From assembly GCF_900220995.1 (NCBI RefSeq), contig NZ_OBQF01000003.1, positions 124,001-188,000 on the forward strand: a DNA stretch of 64,000 nucleotides, in the 5' to 3' direction. The notes beneath the pieces are model-generated. The model searched no databases, was not told the origin of the DNA, and worked only from the letters and a program-made list of their open reading frames with translations. The position numbers were made by a program, and so were the translations under genes. Origin of the DNA: Salinicoccus kekensis (GTDB lineage: Bacteria; Bacillota; Bacilli; Staphylococcales; Salinicoccaceae). Below, piece after piece: positions 35,291-44,857 of this stretch (the stretch's first letter is position 1; each line of letters opens with the position of its first letter).

Positions 35291-35998
35291 TTAACAGTAT
35301 TCGATCATTGCCCGCTTCCTGTCCGGATGTTTATCAAGCATGATCTGCTCCGGCGTTATCCCGGCTTTGCAGAGGATCCTGATATTTTCGGAGAGGAATT
35401 CATCACTGCCGACGATGTAGAACAGGCCTTCTTCATCTTCAGCGAGTCTTCTGACCCTGTCATAGTACTCCATCCGGTTGTCGAGGAATTCAGATAGGAA
35501 CCGCTTCGTCTCGTCGGGCACGAAGAGGTCGGGATATAAATAATTCCTGGAAGAGTCGATGTTCACTGAATGGACTTTCGTTACTTTATCCGGATTATCG
35601 AAGAAATCCAGCACAAGCGGCCTGAAAGTCGCAAGTCCGACACCTGATGACAGCAGGTACACAGGTCTCTCTTCCCTTCTCAGCGGCACGTTGGAATGTG
35701 TCTTGAATAAAGCCACTTGACTGCCGATCGGCAGGTCATTCAGACGCTGCTTGAATTCAGAGCGCTGGGGTCTGATCCTTGTGGTGATGCCGATGGCTTT
35801 TTCACCCGGCAGTGTACATATCGACATATGACGGATCAAATGCCTGTTCGGCCGTTCTCCAGCATTGAACCCTTCCAGTGCGAGGTGGGTGTGGGCACCT
35901 TCTTCCCATGTGAAATCTTCAGGGCATTCCAGTATATACGTCTTCGTTTCCGGGGTTTCTTCTATCACATCAGCAATTTTCGTCCAATAGATTTTCAT
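35291..35998 (-). CDS. FNR-like FAD/NAD(P)-binding oxidoreductase
   Basis: Ferredoxin-reductase-fold protein of 235 residues. The flavin motif is RHMSICTLPG (R-x-x-S type), preceded by EEGAHTHLAL. The nucleotide domain starts with LSSGVGLATFRPLV, and YIVGSDEFL lies near the end. It lacks the 2Fe-2S domain found in many relatives, so an external electron partner is expected. It lies downstream of the formate dehydrogenase pair in the same direction but is separated from it by a hairpin. ATG 35998 has only a weak ribosome site. The electron acceptor is unknown. Confidence 0.78.
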   Translation of the reverse strand: MKIYWTKIADVIEETPETKTYILECPEDFTWEEGAHTHLALEGFNAGERPNRHLIRHMSICTLPGEKAIGITTRIRPQRSEFKQRLNDLPIGSQVALFKTHSNVPLRREERPVYLLSSGVGLATFRPLVLDFFDNPDKVTKVHSVNIDSSRNYLYPDLFVPDETKRFLSEFLDNRMEYYDRVRRLAEDEEGLFYIVGSDEFLSENIRILCKAGITPEQIMLDKHPDRKRAMIEYC

Positions 35999-36091
35999 TT
36001 ATCTCATGCTCCCAGTCAATAATATATTCATTATCCACTAATATACACCAACTGATAACGATTCTCAATTAATCCGTCCTGTAATGACAAT

Positions 36092-36124
36092 GAAAGACCA
36101 TGGACCGCCGGCCCATGGTCTTTC
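36092..36124. terminator. Bidirectional hairpin downstream of the DUF1641 gene
   Basis: A perfect GAAAGACCATGG / CCATGGTCTTTC stem with an 8-base loop lies between the DUF1641 stop and the flavin reductase gene. T-rich sequence follows only loosely, so termination efficiency is uncertain. Confidence 0.6.
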
Positions 36125-36131
36125 ATACTCT

Positions 36132-36806
36132 TCATTTTTTTGAGAATAAAGCCGGAACTGCGATCGCGGCAACACTAAGGACACCTGTCCCTGCTGCGAT
36201 TGCGGCGGTCTTCTTGAATGATCCCGACTTTTTGTTATCGACTTTCGAGTCATCTTTGGCCAACTCATAACCCTCGGCTTTGTCGCTCATCGTGGAAATG
36301 GAGTCCTCCACTTTGAACTTCTTCTTGAGATCGTCCGCATTCTCCCCAAATCCTTTCACGAACTGGGTGAGGACATTGATACCTTCAATGAACTGGGGAT
36401 CTCTAATTGTTTTGACGAGGCCGAACCAGCCTTTGCCCCTGTTCCTGTATTCATATTCCGAAGCAATCTCCACACTGTTGTTCAGCTTCAATATGACGGG
36501 TTCGAGCTCAGACATGTTGATCCTGCCGAGCAGCTGGGTCATCAGCAAAGCATTTTTGATGGATTTGCTGGCACTGGTCGACTCGACTGCGGTCAGTATC
36601 CTGTAGAGTATATCATCACTTTCAGCGAGTCCGCCCTTCACCATATTCAACACTTCATGATCTTCAAGCTTATTTAAAATATCAAAGAGTTTCTCAAGCA
36701 GCTCGCGGTTTTCGACGAGCAGGTTTTCAAGTTCCTTTAAATCACGCTGGTGCTGCACTTCAGGGTCGATTTTCATCTTGTGTATGACTTTCGTCTGTTT
36801 CGCCAT
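36132..36806 (-). CDS. DUF1641 family protein of the formate dehydrogenase operon
   Basis: Protein of 224 residues whose central part (about 35-160) is the DUF1641 helical region, with GLVKTIRDPQFIEGINVLTQFVKG as its most typical stretch. A hydrophobic helix at about 200-218 near the C-terminus suggests membrane attachment. The start overlaps the formate dehydrogenase stop by one base. The same pair (yrhE-yrhD) occurs in Bacillus subtilis, so it is probably a partner or maturation factor of the enzyme, perhaps an anchor. Its biochemical role is unknown. Confidence 0.83.
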   Translation of the reverse strand: MAKQTKVIHKMKIDPEVQHQRDLKELENLLVENRELLEKLFDILNKLEDHEVLNMVKGGLAESDDILYRILTAVESTSASKSIKNALLMTQLLGRINMSELEPVILKLNNSVEIASEYEYRNRGKGWFGLVKTIRDPQFIEGINVLTQFVKGFGENADDLKKKFKVEDSISTMSDKAEGYELAKDDSKVDNKKSGSFKKTAAIAAGTGVLSVAAIAVPALFSKK

Positions 36807-39769
36807 TATTTTTTCGACCTTCTTTCTTTGACCAGATCACCAGGGAAGATGTAGTCCTCGCGTGCCCATTTCTGTTCGACGCCGACACCGATCTGCGGCT
36901 GTGGATTGCCGTATCTGTGGTTGATTTTAGGCAGTGGACTCGTGCCCTTCTCCCCGAGCACTTCAAGCTTCGCTGAAGCCTCTTTATACGCCGGTGTATC
37001 CGTATCTTTATCTGCATAGGAGCTTGTGAGTTTGTTGATTGCACCTTCCCCCGAATCGTTCATCGGCAGATAGACCTGTTTGCCGTATACACGGTCGGTT
37101 ACGAGCGCCTTAACTTTGACGCTGCCGTAAGGTGAAGTCAGACGCACGAATGAACCGTCTTCAATGCCGCGTTCCTCGGCCAGCTCATGCGACACTTCAA
37201 GGAACACTTCCGGAGTCTTCATCGTGATGCCTTCAGATTTGTAAGTCATATTGCCTTCGTGGAAATGTTCGAGCAGGCGGCCGTTGTTGACATGAATGTC
37301 ATATTCCTCGCCGAACTCCACAGGCTCGGTCCATTCAACCGGATAGAACCGTGCTTTGCCGTCAGGGAACGGGAACCCTTCCGTGAACAGTAAAGGTGTG
37401 TCCGTACCGTCGGCGTTCACCGGCCACTGAAGGCTGTCGTAACCTTCCAGGCGGTCGTAGCTGACACCTGCGAACAGCGGTGCGAGTGATGCCGCCTCGT
37501 CCATGATTTCGGCCGGGTGTTCATAATTCCAACCTGCGCCGAGGCGATTGGCGACTTCCATTATGATCTGCCAGTCCGGCTTGCTGCCTTCAAGCGGTTC
37601 AAAAACCTGGTACAGTCGCTGGAATCTGCGCTCCGTATTAACGAAAGTGCCGTCTTTCTCAAAGCTTGGGCTCGCGGGCAGTACGACATCTGCAAACTCA
37701 CATGTTTTCGAGAAGAAGATATCCTGGACGACGAAGAATTCAAGCTTTTCAAAGGCTGCCTGTACATAGTTGATGTTCGAGTCGACGATGCCCATTTCCT
37801 CGCCTTTCAAGTAGAGCATATCCAGGTTGCCGTCATGGATGTAATCGACCATTTCATGGTTGTTCAGTCCCGGTACTTTCGGCAGCTCAGTGCCCCATCC
37901 TTTTTCATAGCGGGCCCTCACTTCGTCATCGGTCACGAATTCATAACCTGGGAAGCGGTCCGGCATGCTGCCGAAGTCACTTGCGCCCTGGACGTTGTTG
38001 TGCCCGCGGAGCGGATATGCACCTGCGCCCGGCTTCATGTAGTTTCCTGTTGCGAGCAGCAGGTTGGAAATTGCCGTGCTCGTATCACTGCCGCCCTGTT
38101 TCTGTGTCACACCCATCGCCCATAAGATACATGTCGTTTTTGCCTTATGGATGGATTCTGCAATTTCAATCAGTTCATCTTTGGACATGCCGGTCATTTC
38201 CGAAGTGTAGTCCAAAGTGTATTTTTCAATTGTCTTGTAGTATTCATCAAAATCATTGACGTGCTCTGTGATGAATCTTTCATCATGCCAGCCCTGGTCG
38301 ATGATATATTTGGTCACGCCGGACAGCCAAATCAGGTCTGTACTCGGATTAGGCTGGACGAAAAGGTCGGCTCTTGCCGCCAGTTCGTTTCTGCGCAAAT
38401 CGCTGACGATCACTTTCTGTCCATGCAGCTTCTGGGCACGTTTCACGCGTGTTGCAAGCACCGGATGGGATTCTGCGGTGTTAGAGCCGATGGAAATCAC
38501 CAGTTCAGACTGTGCAATATCCGTGATGCTTCCCGAGTCGCCGCCGTGCCCGACCGTCCTCCACAGTCCCATCGTCGCAGGGGACTGGCAGTATCTTGAA
38601 CAGTTGTCGATGTTGTTGGTACCGACGACGCTGCGGGCCAGTTTCTGCATCAGATATGATTCTTCATTCGTACATTTTGATGACGATATGAATGCGAGCT
38701 TATCCGGACCTTTCTCCTTGATTTTATCTTTGAACTTGGACTCTATCAGGTCCAGAGCCTCTTCCCATGTCGATTCGACGAAGCTGTCGCCTTTCCGGAT
38801 CAGGGGTTTGGTCAGCCTTTCTTCGCTGTTGACGAAATCCCAGCCGAATTTACCCTTCACACAGGTGGAGATGCCGTTTGCAGGCGCCTCTTCCCGCGGT
38901 TCGACTTTCAATATCTCGCGGCCCTTCGTCCATACATCGAATGAACATCCGACACCGCAGTAGGTACATACCGTCTTGGTCTTCTCGATGCGGTCCTCCC
39001 GCATCTCAGCTTCCACATCAGATACGACCATGAGGGAATTGTAGCCTGTTTCAACTTCTTTGGTGACATTGACGGCCGGTCTGAAGGAATCCTTCAGGAG
39101 GCCCGTCAGGTAACCGGCTTCCCCTTCCATTCCGACTTCCATCATCGCATTGCAAGGACATACCGTTGAACAGTGCCCGCAGTTGACGCATGAAGATTCA
39201 TCGATTGTCGTGCCGTGATCCCAGATGACTTTCGGCCGTTCAAGCGTCCAGTCGATCAGCAATGTCTCATTGACCTGCAGATCCTGGCATGCTTCAACGC
39301 AGCGCCCACACAGTATGCACTGATCCGGATCGTAGCGGTAGAAAGCATTCCTCTGAATTTCATGGCCTTTCGGGCTGTGTGGCGACTCCTGATGATCTAT
39401 ACGCATTTCTTTGACTGTATTATGTATCTCACAGTTGCCGTTATTAAAGTCACACACCGTACAATAGAGTTCATGGTTGCCCATCACCCGGTCCATTGCG
39501 ATCAGCTGGGCTTCGTGCACTTCACTTCCGTAAGTTTCAACAACATCACCGTTTTTCAATTCCGTTGAACATGAACGTACAAACTCTCCGTTGACCTTCA
39601 CTATACATGTATCACACGTTTCGATTGCGCCGAGACTCGGATGGTAACATAAGCTGGGTATGTCGATATCTTTGGATTCAAGATACTTCAGCAGGCTCGC
39701 CTGTTTGGGTGCAGTGACATCCATGCCGTTCAACGTGATCTCCACTGTATCTGTTCCGACTTGTGCCAT
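36806..39769 (-). CDS. Molybdopterin formate dehydrogenase, alpha subunit
   Basis: Large molybdoenzyme of 987 residues. It begins with a 2Fe-2S ferredoxin domain (Cys at about 41, 52, 55, 67), then a His-Cys cluster region ([11 protein letters not shown]), two 4Fe-4S sites ([24 protein letters not shown]), the Mo-domain 4Fe-4S (CTYCGVGC), and the active-site SRYCQSPA where Cys replaces selenocysteine. It ends with the molydopterin dinucleotide domain. It oxidises formate to CO2, in this NuoG-like form probably linked to NAD or quinone through partners. ATG 39769 follows AAAGGGG. The DUF1641 gene is co-transcribed. No fdhD or moa genes are adjacent. Confidence 0.92.
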   Translation of the reverse strand: MAQVGTDTVEITLNGMDVTAPKQASLLKYLESKDIDIPSLCYHPSLGAIETCDTCIVKVNGEFVRSCSTELKNGDVVETYGSEVHEAQLIAMDRVMGNHELYCTVCDFNNGNCEIHNTVKEMRIDHQESPHSPKGHEIQRNAFYRYDPDQCILCGRCVEACQDLQVNETLLIDWTLERPKVIWDHGTTIDESSCVNCGHCSTVCPCNAMMEVGMEGEAGYLTGLLKDSFRPAVNVTKEVETGYNSLMVVSDVEAEMREDRIEKTKTVCTYCGVGCSFDVWTKGREILKVEPREEAPANGISTCVKGKFGWDFVNSEERLTKPLIRKGDSFVESTWEEALDLIESKFKDKIKEKGPDKLAFISSSKCTNEESYLMQKLARSVVGTNNIDNCSRYCQSPATMGLWRTVGHGGDSGSITDIAQSELVISIGSNTAESHPVLATRVKRAQKLHGQKVIVSDLRRNELAARADLFVQPNPSTDLIWLSGVTKYIIDQGWHDERFITEHVNDFDEYYKTIEKYTLDYTSEMTGMSKDELIEIAESIHKAKTTCILWAMGVTQKQGGSDTSTAISNLLLATGNYMKPGAGAYPLRGHNNVQGASDFGSMPDRFPGYEFVTDDEVRARYEKGWGTELPKVPGLNNHEMVDYIHDGNLDMLYLKGEEMGIVDSNINYVQAAFEKLEFFVVQDIFFSKTCEFADVVLPASPSFEKDGTFVNTERRFQRLYQVFEPLEGSKPDWQIIMEVANRLGAGWNYEHPAEIMDEAASLAPLFAGVSYDRLEGYDSLQWPVNADGTDTPLLFTEGFPFPDGKARFYPVEWTEPVEFGEEYDIHVNNGRLLEHFHEGNMTYKSEGITMKTPEVFLEVSHELAEERGIEDGSFVRLTSPYGSVKVKALVTDRVYGKQVYLPMNDSGEGAINKLTSSYADKDTDTPAYKEASAKLEVLGEKGTSPLPKINHRYGNPQPQIGVGVEQKWAREDYIFPGDLVKERRSKK

Positions 39770-39838
39770 AATATTAAACCCCTTTCATACAGTTTGATAT
39801 GCATCTTCCCCCATAGATGTAATATGAAACATATTTTG

Positions 39839-39878
39839 ATTATTTGAATAATTGTATCAGAAAAAAATATGTGGCCAA
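39839..39878 (-). promoter_or_regulatory. Candidate promoter of the formate dehydrogenase operon with AT-rich dyad
   Basis: On the minus strand, TTGGCC (39873-39878), 16 bases, TACAAT (39851-39856). The palindrome ATTATT-TG-AATAAT (39839-39852) begins at the -10 box, and ATATG-AAA-CATAT (39822-39834) lies further downstream. Either could be an operator. The remaining bases up to 40050 lead into the opu-like operon without a clear promoter. Confidence 0.4.
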
Positions 39879-40050
39879 AAGAGGGAAATCCCTGTAAACT
39901 TTTAAATTAATCCCAAAATTAAGATAAATGACATGGCAGTGGGTTATGGTATGACCTTCTCTTATCCGGTATAGTCGGAGTAGATGCTGTTTGAAAGCCC
40001 GGTTTTAAGAGAATGATTAAGTTAAAAGAAGTGGATGGAGGGGATGGACA

Positions 40051-41007
40051 GTGATTGAATTTAAAAATGTCTCAAAAAAGTACGGGGAAGATTACGCCGT
40101 GGAGGACGTCAATTTCAAAGTGGAAGAGGGAGAATTCTTTGTGATCATCGGTCCGTCAGGATGCGGGAAGACGACCACACTTAAGATGATCAACCGGCTC
40201 ATACCACTCACTGAGGGCTACATATATTTCAAAGAGCAGCCGATCAGTGAGTTCCCGCTTTATGAAATGCGCTGGGACATCGGTTATGTACTCCAGCAGA
40301 TTGCACTGTTTCCACATATGACGATCAAGGAAAATATTGCACAGGTGCCGGAAATGAAAGGCTGGAAAAATAAAGAGATCGATGCGCGCATCGACGAACT
40401 GTTGGAAATGGTGGACCTTGAACCTGGGAAATTCCGCAACCGTCTGCCGGGCGAACTCTCTGGAGGCCAGAAGCAGCGCATCGGCGTGCTGCGGGCACTT
40501 GCTGCGGATCCGCCGGTCATACTGATGGATGAGCCTTTCAGCGCCCTGGATCCAATCAGTCGTGAAAGCCTTCAGGATGATCTGATTGAACTGCAGAAGA
40601 AGATCAAAAAGACAGTGGTTTTCGTCACCCATGACATACAAGAGGCTTTGAAAATGGGGGACCGGATCTGCCTCCTCAATAAAGGGCGCGTGGAGCAGAT
40701 CGGGACACCGGAAGAATTCCTGACCAGTCCCAAAAATGATTTCGTGCGTGATTTCATCGGGGATGTCGACGGTTACTTGATGAAGCAGGCGACTGCCGGG
40801 GATATCGTGAAAAACTTACCGGCATTGTATGAAGTTCCTGCATCTGACTCACCTGAAGTGGTTCAGGAGACGGACATCAATACCCTGTTCAAATATTTCA
40901 GCACTCATGACACGGTCATCGTCGCCGGTGAAGATGGGCCTAAACCGCTCAGCCGGCAGGACCTGTTCAAGTATCTATCCAAAAATGAAAGTGGTGATGT
41001 GCGATGA
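40051..41007 (+). CDS. OpuCA/ProV-like ABC transporter ATPase
   Basis: ATP-binding subunit of a betaine/carnitine/choline-type osmoprotectant importer, 318 residues. Walker A GPSGCGKTT, signature LSGGQKQRIGVLRALAADP and Walker B VILMDEP are intact. The C-terminal part (about 235-318) replaces typical CBS pairs with a shorter, CBS-like region. The start is GTG 40051, after GGAGGGGA. It overlaps the permease gene by four bases. Uptake of compatible solutes under salt stress is the expected role; the exact solute is not visible. Confidence 0.87.
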   Translation: MIEFKNVSKKYGEDYAVEDVNFKVEEGEFFVIIGPSGCGKTTTLKMINRLIPLTEGYIYFKEQPISEFPLYEMRWDIGYVLQQIALFPHMTIKENIAQVPEMKGWKNKEIDARIDELLEMVDLEPGKFRNRLPGELSGGQKQRIGVLRALAADPPVILMDEPFSALDPISRESLQDDLIELQKKIKKTVVFVTHDIQEALKMGDRICLLNKGRVEQIGTPEEFLTSPKNDFVRDFIGDVDGYLMKQATAGDIVKNLPALYEVPASDSPEVVQETDINTLFKYFSTHDTVIVAGEDGPKPLSRQDLFKYLSKNESGDVR

Positions 41008-42524
41008 ATCATCTGCTTTCGACACTGGATTCCAGGAGAGGTGACCTGTTTGCCGCTTTCGTAGAACATATACAGCTCTCTTTTATAGCATTACTGATCG
41101 CAGCGGTGATCGGTATACCGCTCGGCATATTGCTGACAAAGACCAAAAAAATTTCTGAAGTGGTGATCAATATCGCAGCAGTGATGCAGACGATACCATC
41201 ACTTGCACTGCTCGGGCTCATGATACCGCTGTTCGGCATCGGCACACTGCCTGCAATCATCGCCCTGGTAATATACGCTTTGCTGCCGATACTCAGAAAT
41301 ACTTACACAGGCATCGATGAAGTCGATGACTCCCTGGTCGAAGCGGCGAAAGGGATCGGCATGAAACCTGCGAGACGCCTCTTTAAAGTGGAGCTTCCTC
41401 TTGCGATGCCGATCATCATGGCCGGGGTGAGGACGGCGATGGTGCTCATCATCGGGACGGCGACACTTGCAGCCTTGATCGGTGCCGGCGGACTGGGTGA
41501 TTTGATACTGCTCGGCATCGACAGGAATAATGCGTCGCTCATCATCATCGGGGCGATTCCGGCAGCCCTGCTTGCGATATTCTTTGATATATTGCTCCGT
41601 ATACTGCAGAGACTGTCCTATAAAAAAATGCTCATCACGCTCGGCTCGATCCTTCTCGTGCTGCTGCTGATCGCTGTAGCCCCGCTCCTTGCAGGACGCG
41701 GAGACAGCATCACAGTGGCAGGTAAGCTCGGTGTGGAACCTTCCATCATCACGAACATGTACAAAATCCTGATAGAGGAAGAGACGGATCACATCGTTGA
41801 TGTGGAAGACGGCTTAGGCAGAACCACTTTTGTATTCAGTGCACTGCAGTCTGATGATATCGACGGTTATCTGGAGTTCACCGGGACGGTGCTTGGAGAG
41901 ATCACCCGGGAAGAACTCGAGTCACGTGAGGAGGAGGAAGTGTACGAACAGGCCAGGACGAGCCTCGAAGAGGAGTACGATATGACACTGCTTGAGCCGA
42001 TGGCTTTCAATAATACGTATACGCTCGCAGTCAAAGAGGAATTTGCAGAAGAACACGGACTTGAAACAATCAGCGATCTGCAGGCTATAGAAGATGAAAT
42101 CAGTGCAGGCTTCACGCTTGAGTTCAACGACCGGGAAGAAGACGGCTACCCTGCCATCCAGGAAGTGTACGGGCTTGAGTTCGGCGATGTCAGCACGATG
42201 GAACCGGCTCTCAGATACCAGGCGATCGAGTCAGGGGATATCGACCTGCTCGATGCCTACTCGACGGATGCAGAGCTTGAACAGTTCGGGATGGTCATAC
42301 TCGAAGATGATGAAAATGTATTCCCGCCTTATAATGGTGCCCCGATGTTCAAGATTTCATTCTTGGAAGAACATCCGGAAATCATAGAACCGCTCAACAG
42401 GCTGGGAGGACAGATCACCGATGAAGAGATGCAGCAGATGAACTACCAGGTGAGCGTCGAAGATGCAGATCCTTATGAAGTGGCGGAAACTTATCTGCTG
42501 GAAGCAGGACTCATCAGTGAGTGA
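41004..42524 (+). CDS. OpuC-like permease fused to substrate-binding domain
   Basis: Fusion protein of 506 residues. Residues about 1-210 form an OpuCB/ProW-type permease (IPLGILLTKTKKISE, the EAA-like loop LVEAAKGIGMKPARRLFKVELP). After one more helix (about 213-232) comes an OpuAC/OsmF-like binding domain (TVAGKLGVEPSIITNMYKIL onward), tethered to the outer membrane face. Such fusions are common in Firmicute quaternary-ammonium transporters and halve the gene count. It overlaps the ATPase gene by four bases and ends at a strong terminator. The ligand (glycine betaine, carnitine or choline) cannot be told apart. Confidence 0.87.
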   Translation: MNHLLSTLDSRRGDLFAAFVEHIQLSFIALLIAAVIGIPLGILLTKTKKISEVVINIAAVMQTIPSLALLGLMIPLFGIGTLPAIIALVIYALLPILRNTYTGIDEVDDSLVEAAKGIGMKPARRLFKVELPLAMPIIMAGVRTAMVLIIGTATLAALIGAGGLGDLILLGIDRNNASLIIIGAIPAALLAIFFDILLRILQRLSYKKMLITLGSILLVLLLIAVAPLLAGRGDSITVAGKLGVEPSIITNMYKILIEEETDHIVDVEDGLGRTTFVFSALQSDDIDGYLEFTGTVLGEITREELESREEEEVYEQARTSLEEEYDMTLLEPMAFNNTYTLAVKEEFAEEHGLETISDLQAIEDEISAGFTLEFNDREEDGYPAIQEVYGLEFGDVSTMEPALRYQAIESGDIDLLDAYSTDAELEQFGMVILEDDENVFPPYNGAPMFKISFLEEHPEIIEPLNRLGGQITDEEMQQMNYQVSVEDADPYEVAETYLLEAGLISE

Positions 42525-42531
42525 TTTTGAT

Positions 42532-42562
42532 AAAAAACCTTCTTGATTGAAGGTTTTTTATT
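42532..42562 (+). terminator. Terminator of the OpuC-like operon
   Basis: Stem AAAAAACCTTC / GAAGGTTTTTT with a 6-base loop and a long A/T tail. Confidence 0.88.
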
Positions 42563-42578
42563 TTTTTATAAATAAAGG

Positions 42579-42615
42579 TTTACAAATTACATATATGGTT
42601 ATATAGTTATATATA
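42579..42615 (+). promoter_or_regulatory. Promoter and operator of the GntR-ABC operon
   Basis: TTTACA (42579-42584), 17 bases, TATAGT (42602-42607). A perfect palindrome TATATA-GTTA-TATATA (42600-42615) covers the -10 box. This is the expected setting for autorepression by the YtrA-type GntR protein encoded next. Confidence 0.6.
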
Positions 42616-42647
42616 GAAGTATATAGTAGTGGTGAGGAGGGGCCGAT

Positions 42648-43031
42648 TTGAATGGAAAATTGAATGAGAGGAAGCCGATTTTTGAACAGATCAAAGATTG
42701 GATCAGCGACCAGATCATTGATGAAACATTGGATGATCACGATAAGATCCCTTCAACGAATGAAATGGTCGAGTTCTTCAAAGTGAATCATCTGACTGTG
42801 GCGAAGGGGGTCAACCAGCTTGTGGACCAGGGCGTAATTTATAAGAAGAGAGGTGTCGGCATGTTTGTGGCGGAAGATGCAAGAAATACACTGCTGACGG
42901 AGCGTAAACAGAAGTTCAAAGGTGAGTACGTCAAACCGATGATAGAAGAAATGATGAAACTCGGACTGACGGAAAAAGATTTGGATCAGCTGATTGAAGA
43001 GGTAAAGGAGGATGGAAATGGTGAACGTTGA
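42648..43031 (+). CDS. GntR-family regulator (YtrA subfamily)
   Basis: Small regulator of 127 residues. An N-terminal winged helix (KIPSTNEMVEFFKVNHLTVAKGVNQL) and a short helical tail for dimerisation are all it holds, typical of the YtrA group. The start is TTG 42648, with GAGGAGGGG upstream at good spacing. YtrA-type proteins repress their own ABC-transporter operon and respond to cell-wall stress. It overlaps the ABC ATPase gene, which supports that reading. A palindrome over the promoter is its likely target. Confidence 0.87.
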   Translation: MNGKLNERKPIFEQIKDWISDQIIDETLDDHDKIPSTNEMVEFFKVNHLTVAKGVNQLVDQGVIYKKRGVGMFVAEDARNTLLTERKQKFKGEYVKPMIEEMMKLGLTEKDLDQLIEEVKEDGNGER

Positions 43032-43914
43032 ATTCAGGGATGTCGATTTGAGGATAAGGAAAGAAGTCATTTTACAGGATGTCAATCTGACTTTCGAGCC
43101 GGGGAAAATCTACGGGCTTCTTGGCAGGAACGGTGCAGGCAAAACGACACTGCTCTCGCTGATTGCCACATACCGTAAAGTGACGAGCGGCACTTTGACC
43201 GTGGCGGGTGAAAATCCATATGAAAATGAGGACATCATGCCCCTTGTCGATTTTCTGCATCAGGAGGATTACAGTGAGGAATCGACGACGGTTGAGGATT
43301 ACCTGAAGTTATCTAAGAGATATAAATCTTCTTTTGACACCGATTATGCCCTCTCCCTCCTTGATGAATACAATATCAATCTGAAAAAGCAGATGATGGA
43401 GCTCTCAAGGGGACAGCAGGCTGCAGTGGATGCGTCCCTGGGACTTGCGACGATGTCACCGGTCGTACTGTTCGACGAAGTGACGAACGGCATGGACGCA
43501 CCTTCCAGGGAAAAATTCTACAGCCAGGTGCTCAACGCAAAAAACAGGGAGAACAGGATCATCGTCCTGTCGACGCATATCGTCTCTGAAATGGACTACC
43601 TGTTTGATGAAGTCATCATCATCCATCACGGCAAAGTGCTTGTCGATGAACCGGTGGATGAATTTTTGGAGCGGGGTTATCAGGTGACGGGAAATGCATC
43701 CGATATTGATGCGTATTCAAAAGATAAGCGGGTCGTCAAAGCCAGGACACTCGGACCGACGAAAGCGGCTGCGATATTGGGCAGGCTCTCGGATGAGGAT
43801 GCATCATTGATGGAAGAAATGAACCTCACCTACTCGGTGATGAGGATGCAGGATCTGTTTATAAACATGACTGAAGACAGATCCGGGAAGGAGCACACTC
43901 ATGAACAACAATAG
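43018..43914 (+). CDS. ABC transporter ATP-binding protein
   Basis: ATPase of an export-type ABC transporter, 298 residues. Walker A is GRNGAGKTTLL; the signature LSRGQQAAVDASLGLA is a variant of LSGGQ; Walker B VVLFDEV is followed by TNGMDAPSR; the switch His is in LSTHIVSEM. Start ATG 43018 is six bases after AAAGGAGG; the ATG at 43012 touches the site. It is translationally coupled to the GntR gene (overlap of 14 bases) and to the permease gene (14 bases). A role in antibiotic or cell-envelope stress export is inferred from the YtrA-type regulator. Confidence 0.88.
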   Translation: MVNVEFRDVDLRIRKEVILQDVNLTFEPGKIYGLLGRNGAGKTTLLSLIATYRKVTSGTLTVAGENPYENEDIMPLVDFLHQEDYSEESTTVEDYLKLSKRYKSSFDTDYALSLLDEYNINLKKQMMELSRGQQAAVDASLGLATMSPVVLFDEVTNGMDAPSREKFYSQVLNAKNRENRIIVLSTHIVSEMDYLFDEVIIIHHGKVLVDEPVDEFLERGYQVTGNASDIDAYSKDKRVVKARTLGPTKAAAILGRLSDEDASLMEEMNLTYSVMRMQDLFINMTEDRSGKEHTHEQQ

Positions 43915-44569
43915 AGTTAAAAATGGAACAATGGACTTGTCGTACATCAGTCTGATTGGTGCACTCTGGTATATACCAATATTTACGGTGATTTATATAG
44001 GGATTTTCCTAATATTCGGGTCCGGGGAATTGGATAACCTCTCCTATATGTCGGTAGGCCTCAACTCAAACAGGATATTCATGCTGGTGATGGGAATCAT
44101 CATCGGAGGTGGCTTTATAAAATGGGCCATCGGACTGGGAGTGACCAGAAAACAGTTTCATAAGGCAAACATCTATTCCGGTGCGATGATGTCGGTGGCA
44201 CTGACGATTACGATGATCGTACTCGGCTTGATCATCGGACTCCTGCCATTTGTGGGCACGGAAAATATACAGCATAACCTGGATATGCATCCGGTGATGA
44301 ATTTGATCACTGTGGCGTTGCAGGTATATCTGGCATATTTAGCCGGGTCACTGATCGGCATCGGATTCTATAAGAATGGATGGTTCGGGGCACTGGCCAT
44401 CGTCATCACTGTCGTATGTAATTTCCTTTCCGAAGCTCTCGACCCATTTCTGGTCAATGCTCTCGGGTTGGCAGAAGGTGCGGGCATCCTTATAACGGTG
44501 ATTGCAGTAATCATCGTCCTCATCATAGTAAACCGTTACTTCATCAAAGATATCGCGATAAAAATATGA
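43901..44569 (+). CDS. ABC transporter permease of the GntR operon
   Basis: Membrane protein of 222 residues with six predicted helices, for example SLIGALWYIPIFTVIYIGIF, MLVMGIIIGGGFIKWAIGLG and LITVIAVIIVLIIVNRY. The segment KWAIGLGVTRKQFHKAN resembles the loop of ABC-2-type permeases that contacts the ATPase. It overlaps the ATPase gene and ends the operon at a GC-rich hairpin. I recognise no closer family, so the exported compound is unknown. Confidence 0.78.
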   Translation: MNNNRVKNGTMDLSYISLIGALWYIPIFTVIYIGIFLIFGSGELDNLSYMSVGLNSNRIFMLVMGIIIGGGFIKWAIGLGVTRKQFHKANIYSGAMMSVALTITMIVLGLIIGLLPFVGTENIQHNLDMHPVMNLITVALQVYLAYLAGSLIGIGFYKNGWFGALAIVITVVCNFLSEALDPFLVNALGLAEGAGILITVIAVIIVLIIVNRYFIKDIAIKI

Positions 44570-44580
44570 TGATTCAAAGA

Positions 44581-44613
44581 AGCAGGGGGAGCTAAAAGGC
44601 TCCTCCTGCTTTC
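44581..44613 (+). terminator. Hairpin after the GntR-ABC operon
   Basis: A 12-bp stem AGCAGGGGGAGC / GCTCCTCCTGCT with a 6-base loop, followed by a short TTCT tail. Array D starts right after it. Confidence 0.65.
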
Positions 44614-44780
44614 TGAATCGTATAAGTTGTTGATTTACCGGGAGTAATGCGATTTGAGGGTGCATATTCGTATAAGTCCTCGATTTCCTGGGAGTAATGC
44701 GATTTGAGGCCGTGTAATCGTATAAGTCGTTGATTTATCGGGATTAATGCGATTTGAGCTCCTCGAAACGTATAAACCCC
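44611..44780. repeat. Intergenic tandem array D: 50-bp units with CGATT/AATCG dyads
   Basis: CGTATAA recurs at 44619, 44669, 44719 and 44769, exactly 50 bases apart. Units share GATTTACCGGGAGTAATGCGATTTGAGG or close variants. In the second linker, CGATT and AATCG flank an 11-base loop. The array fills the gap between the ABC permease and the converging PaiB-like gene. It continues the 50-52 bp pattern seen in arrays A-C, with a CCGGG core shared with array C. Confidence 0.8.
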
Positions 44781-44857
44781 CTCACTTATTAAGAGATATA
44801 CGAATCACAAAACTATGGCTATGCATCTCACATCAGACTCGTGTGCTCTTCAATTCA

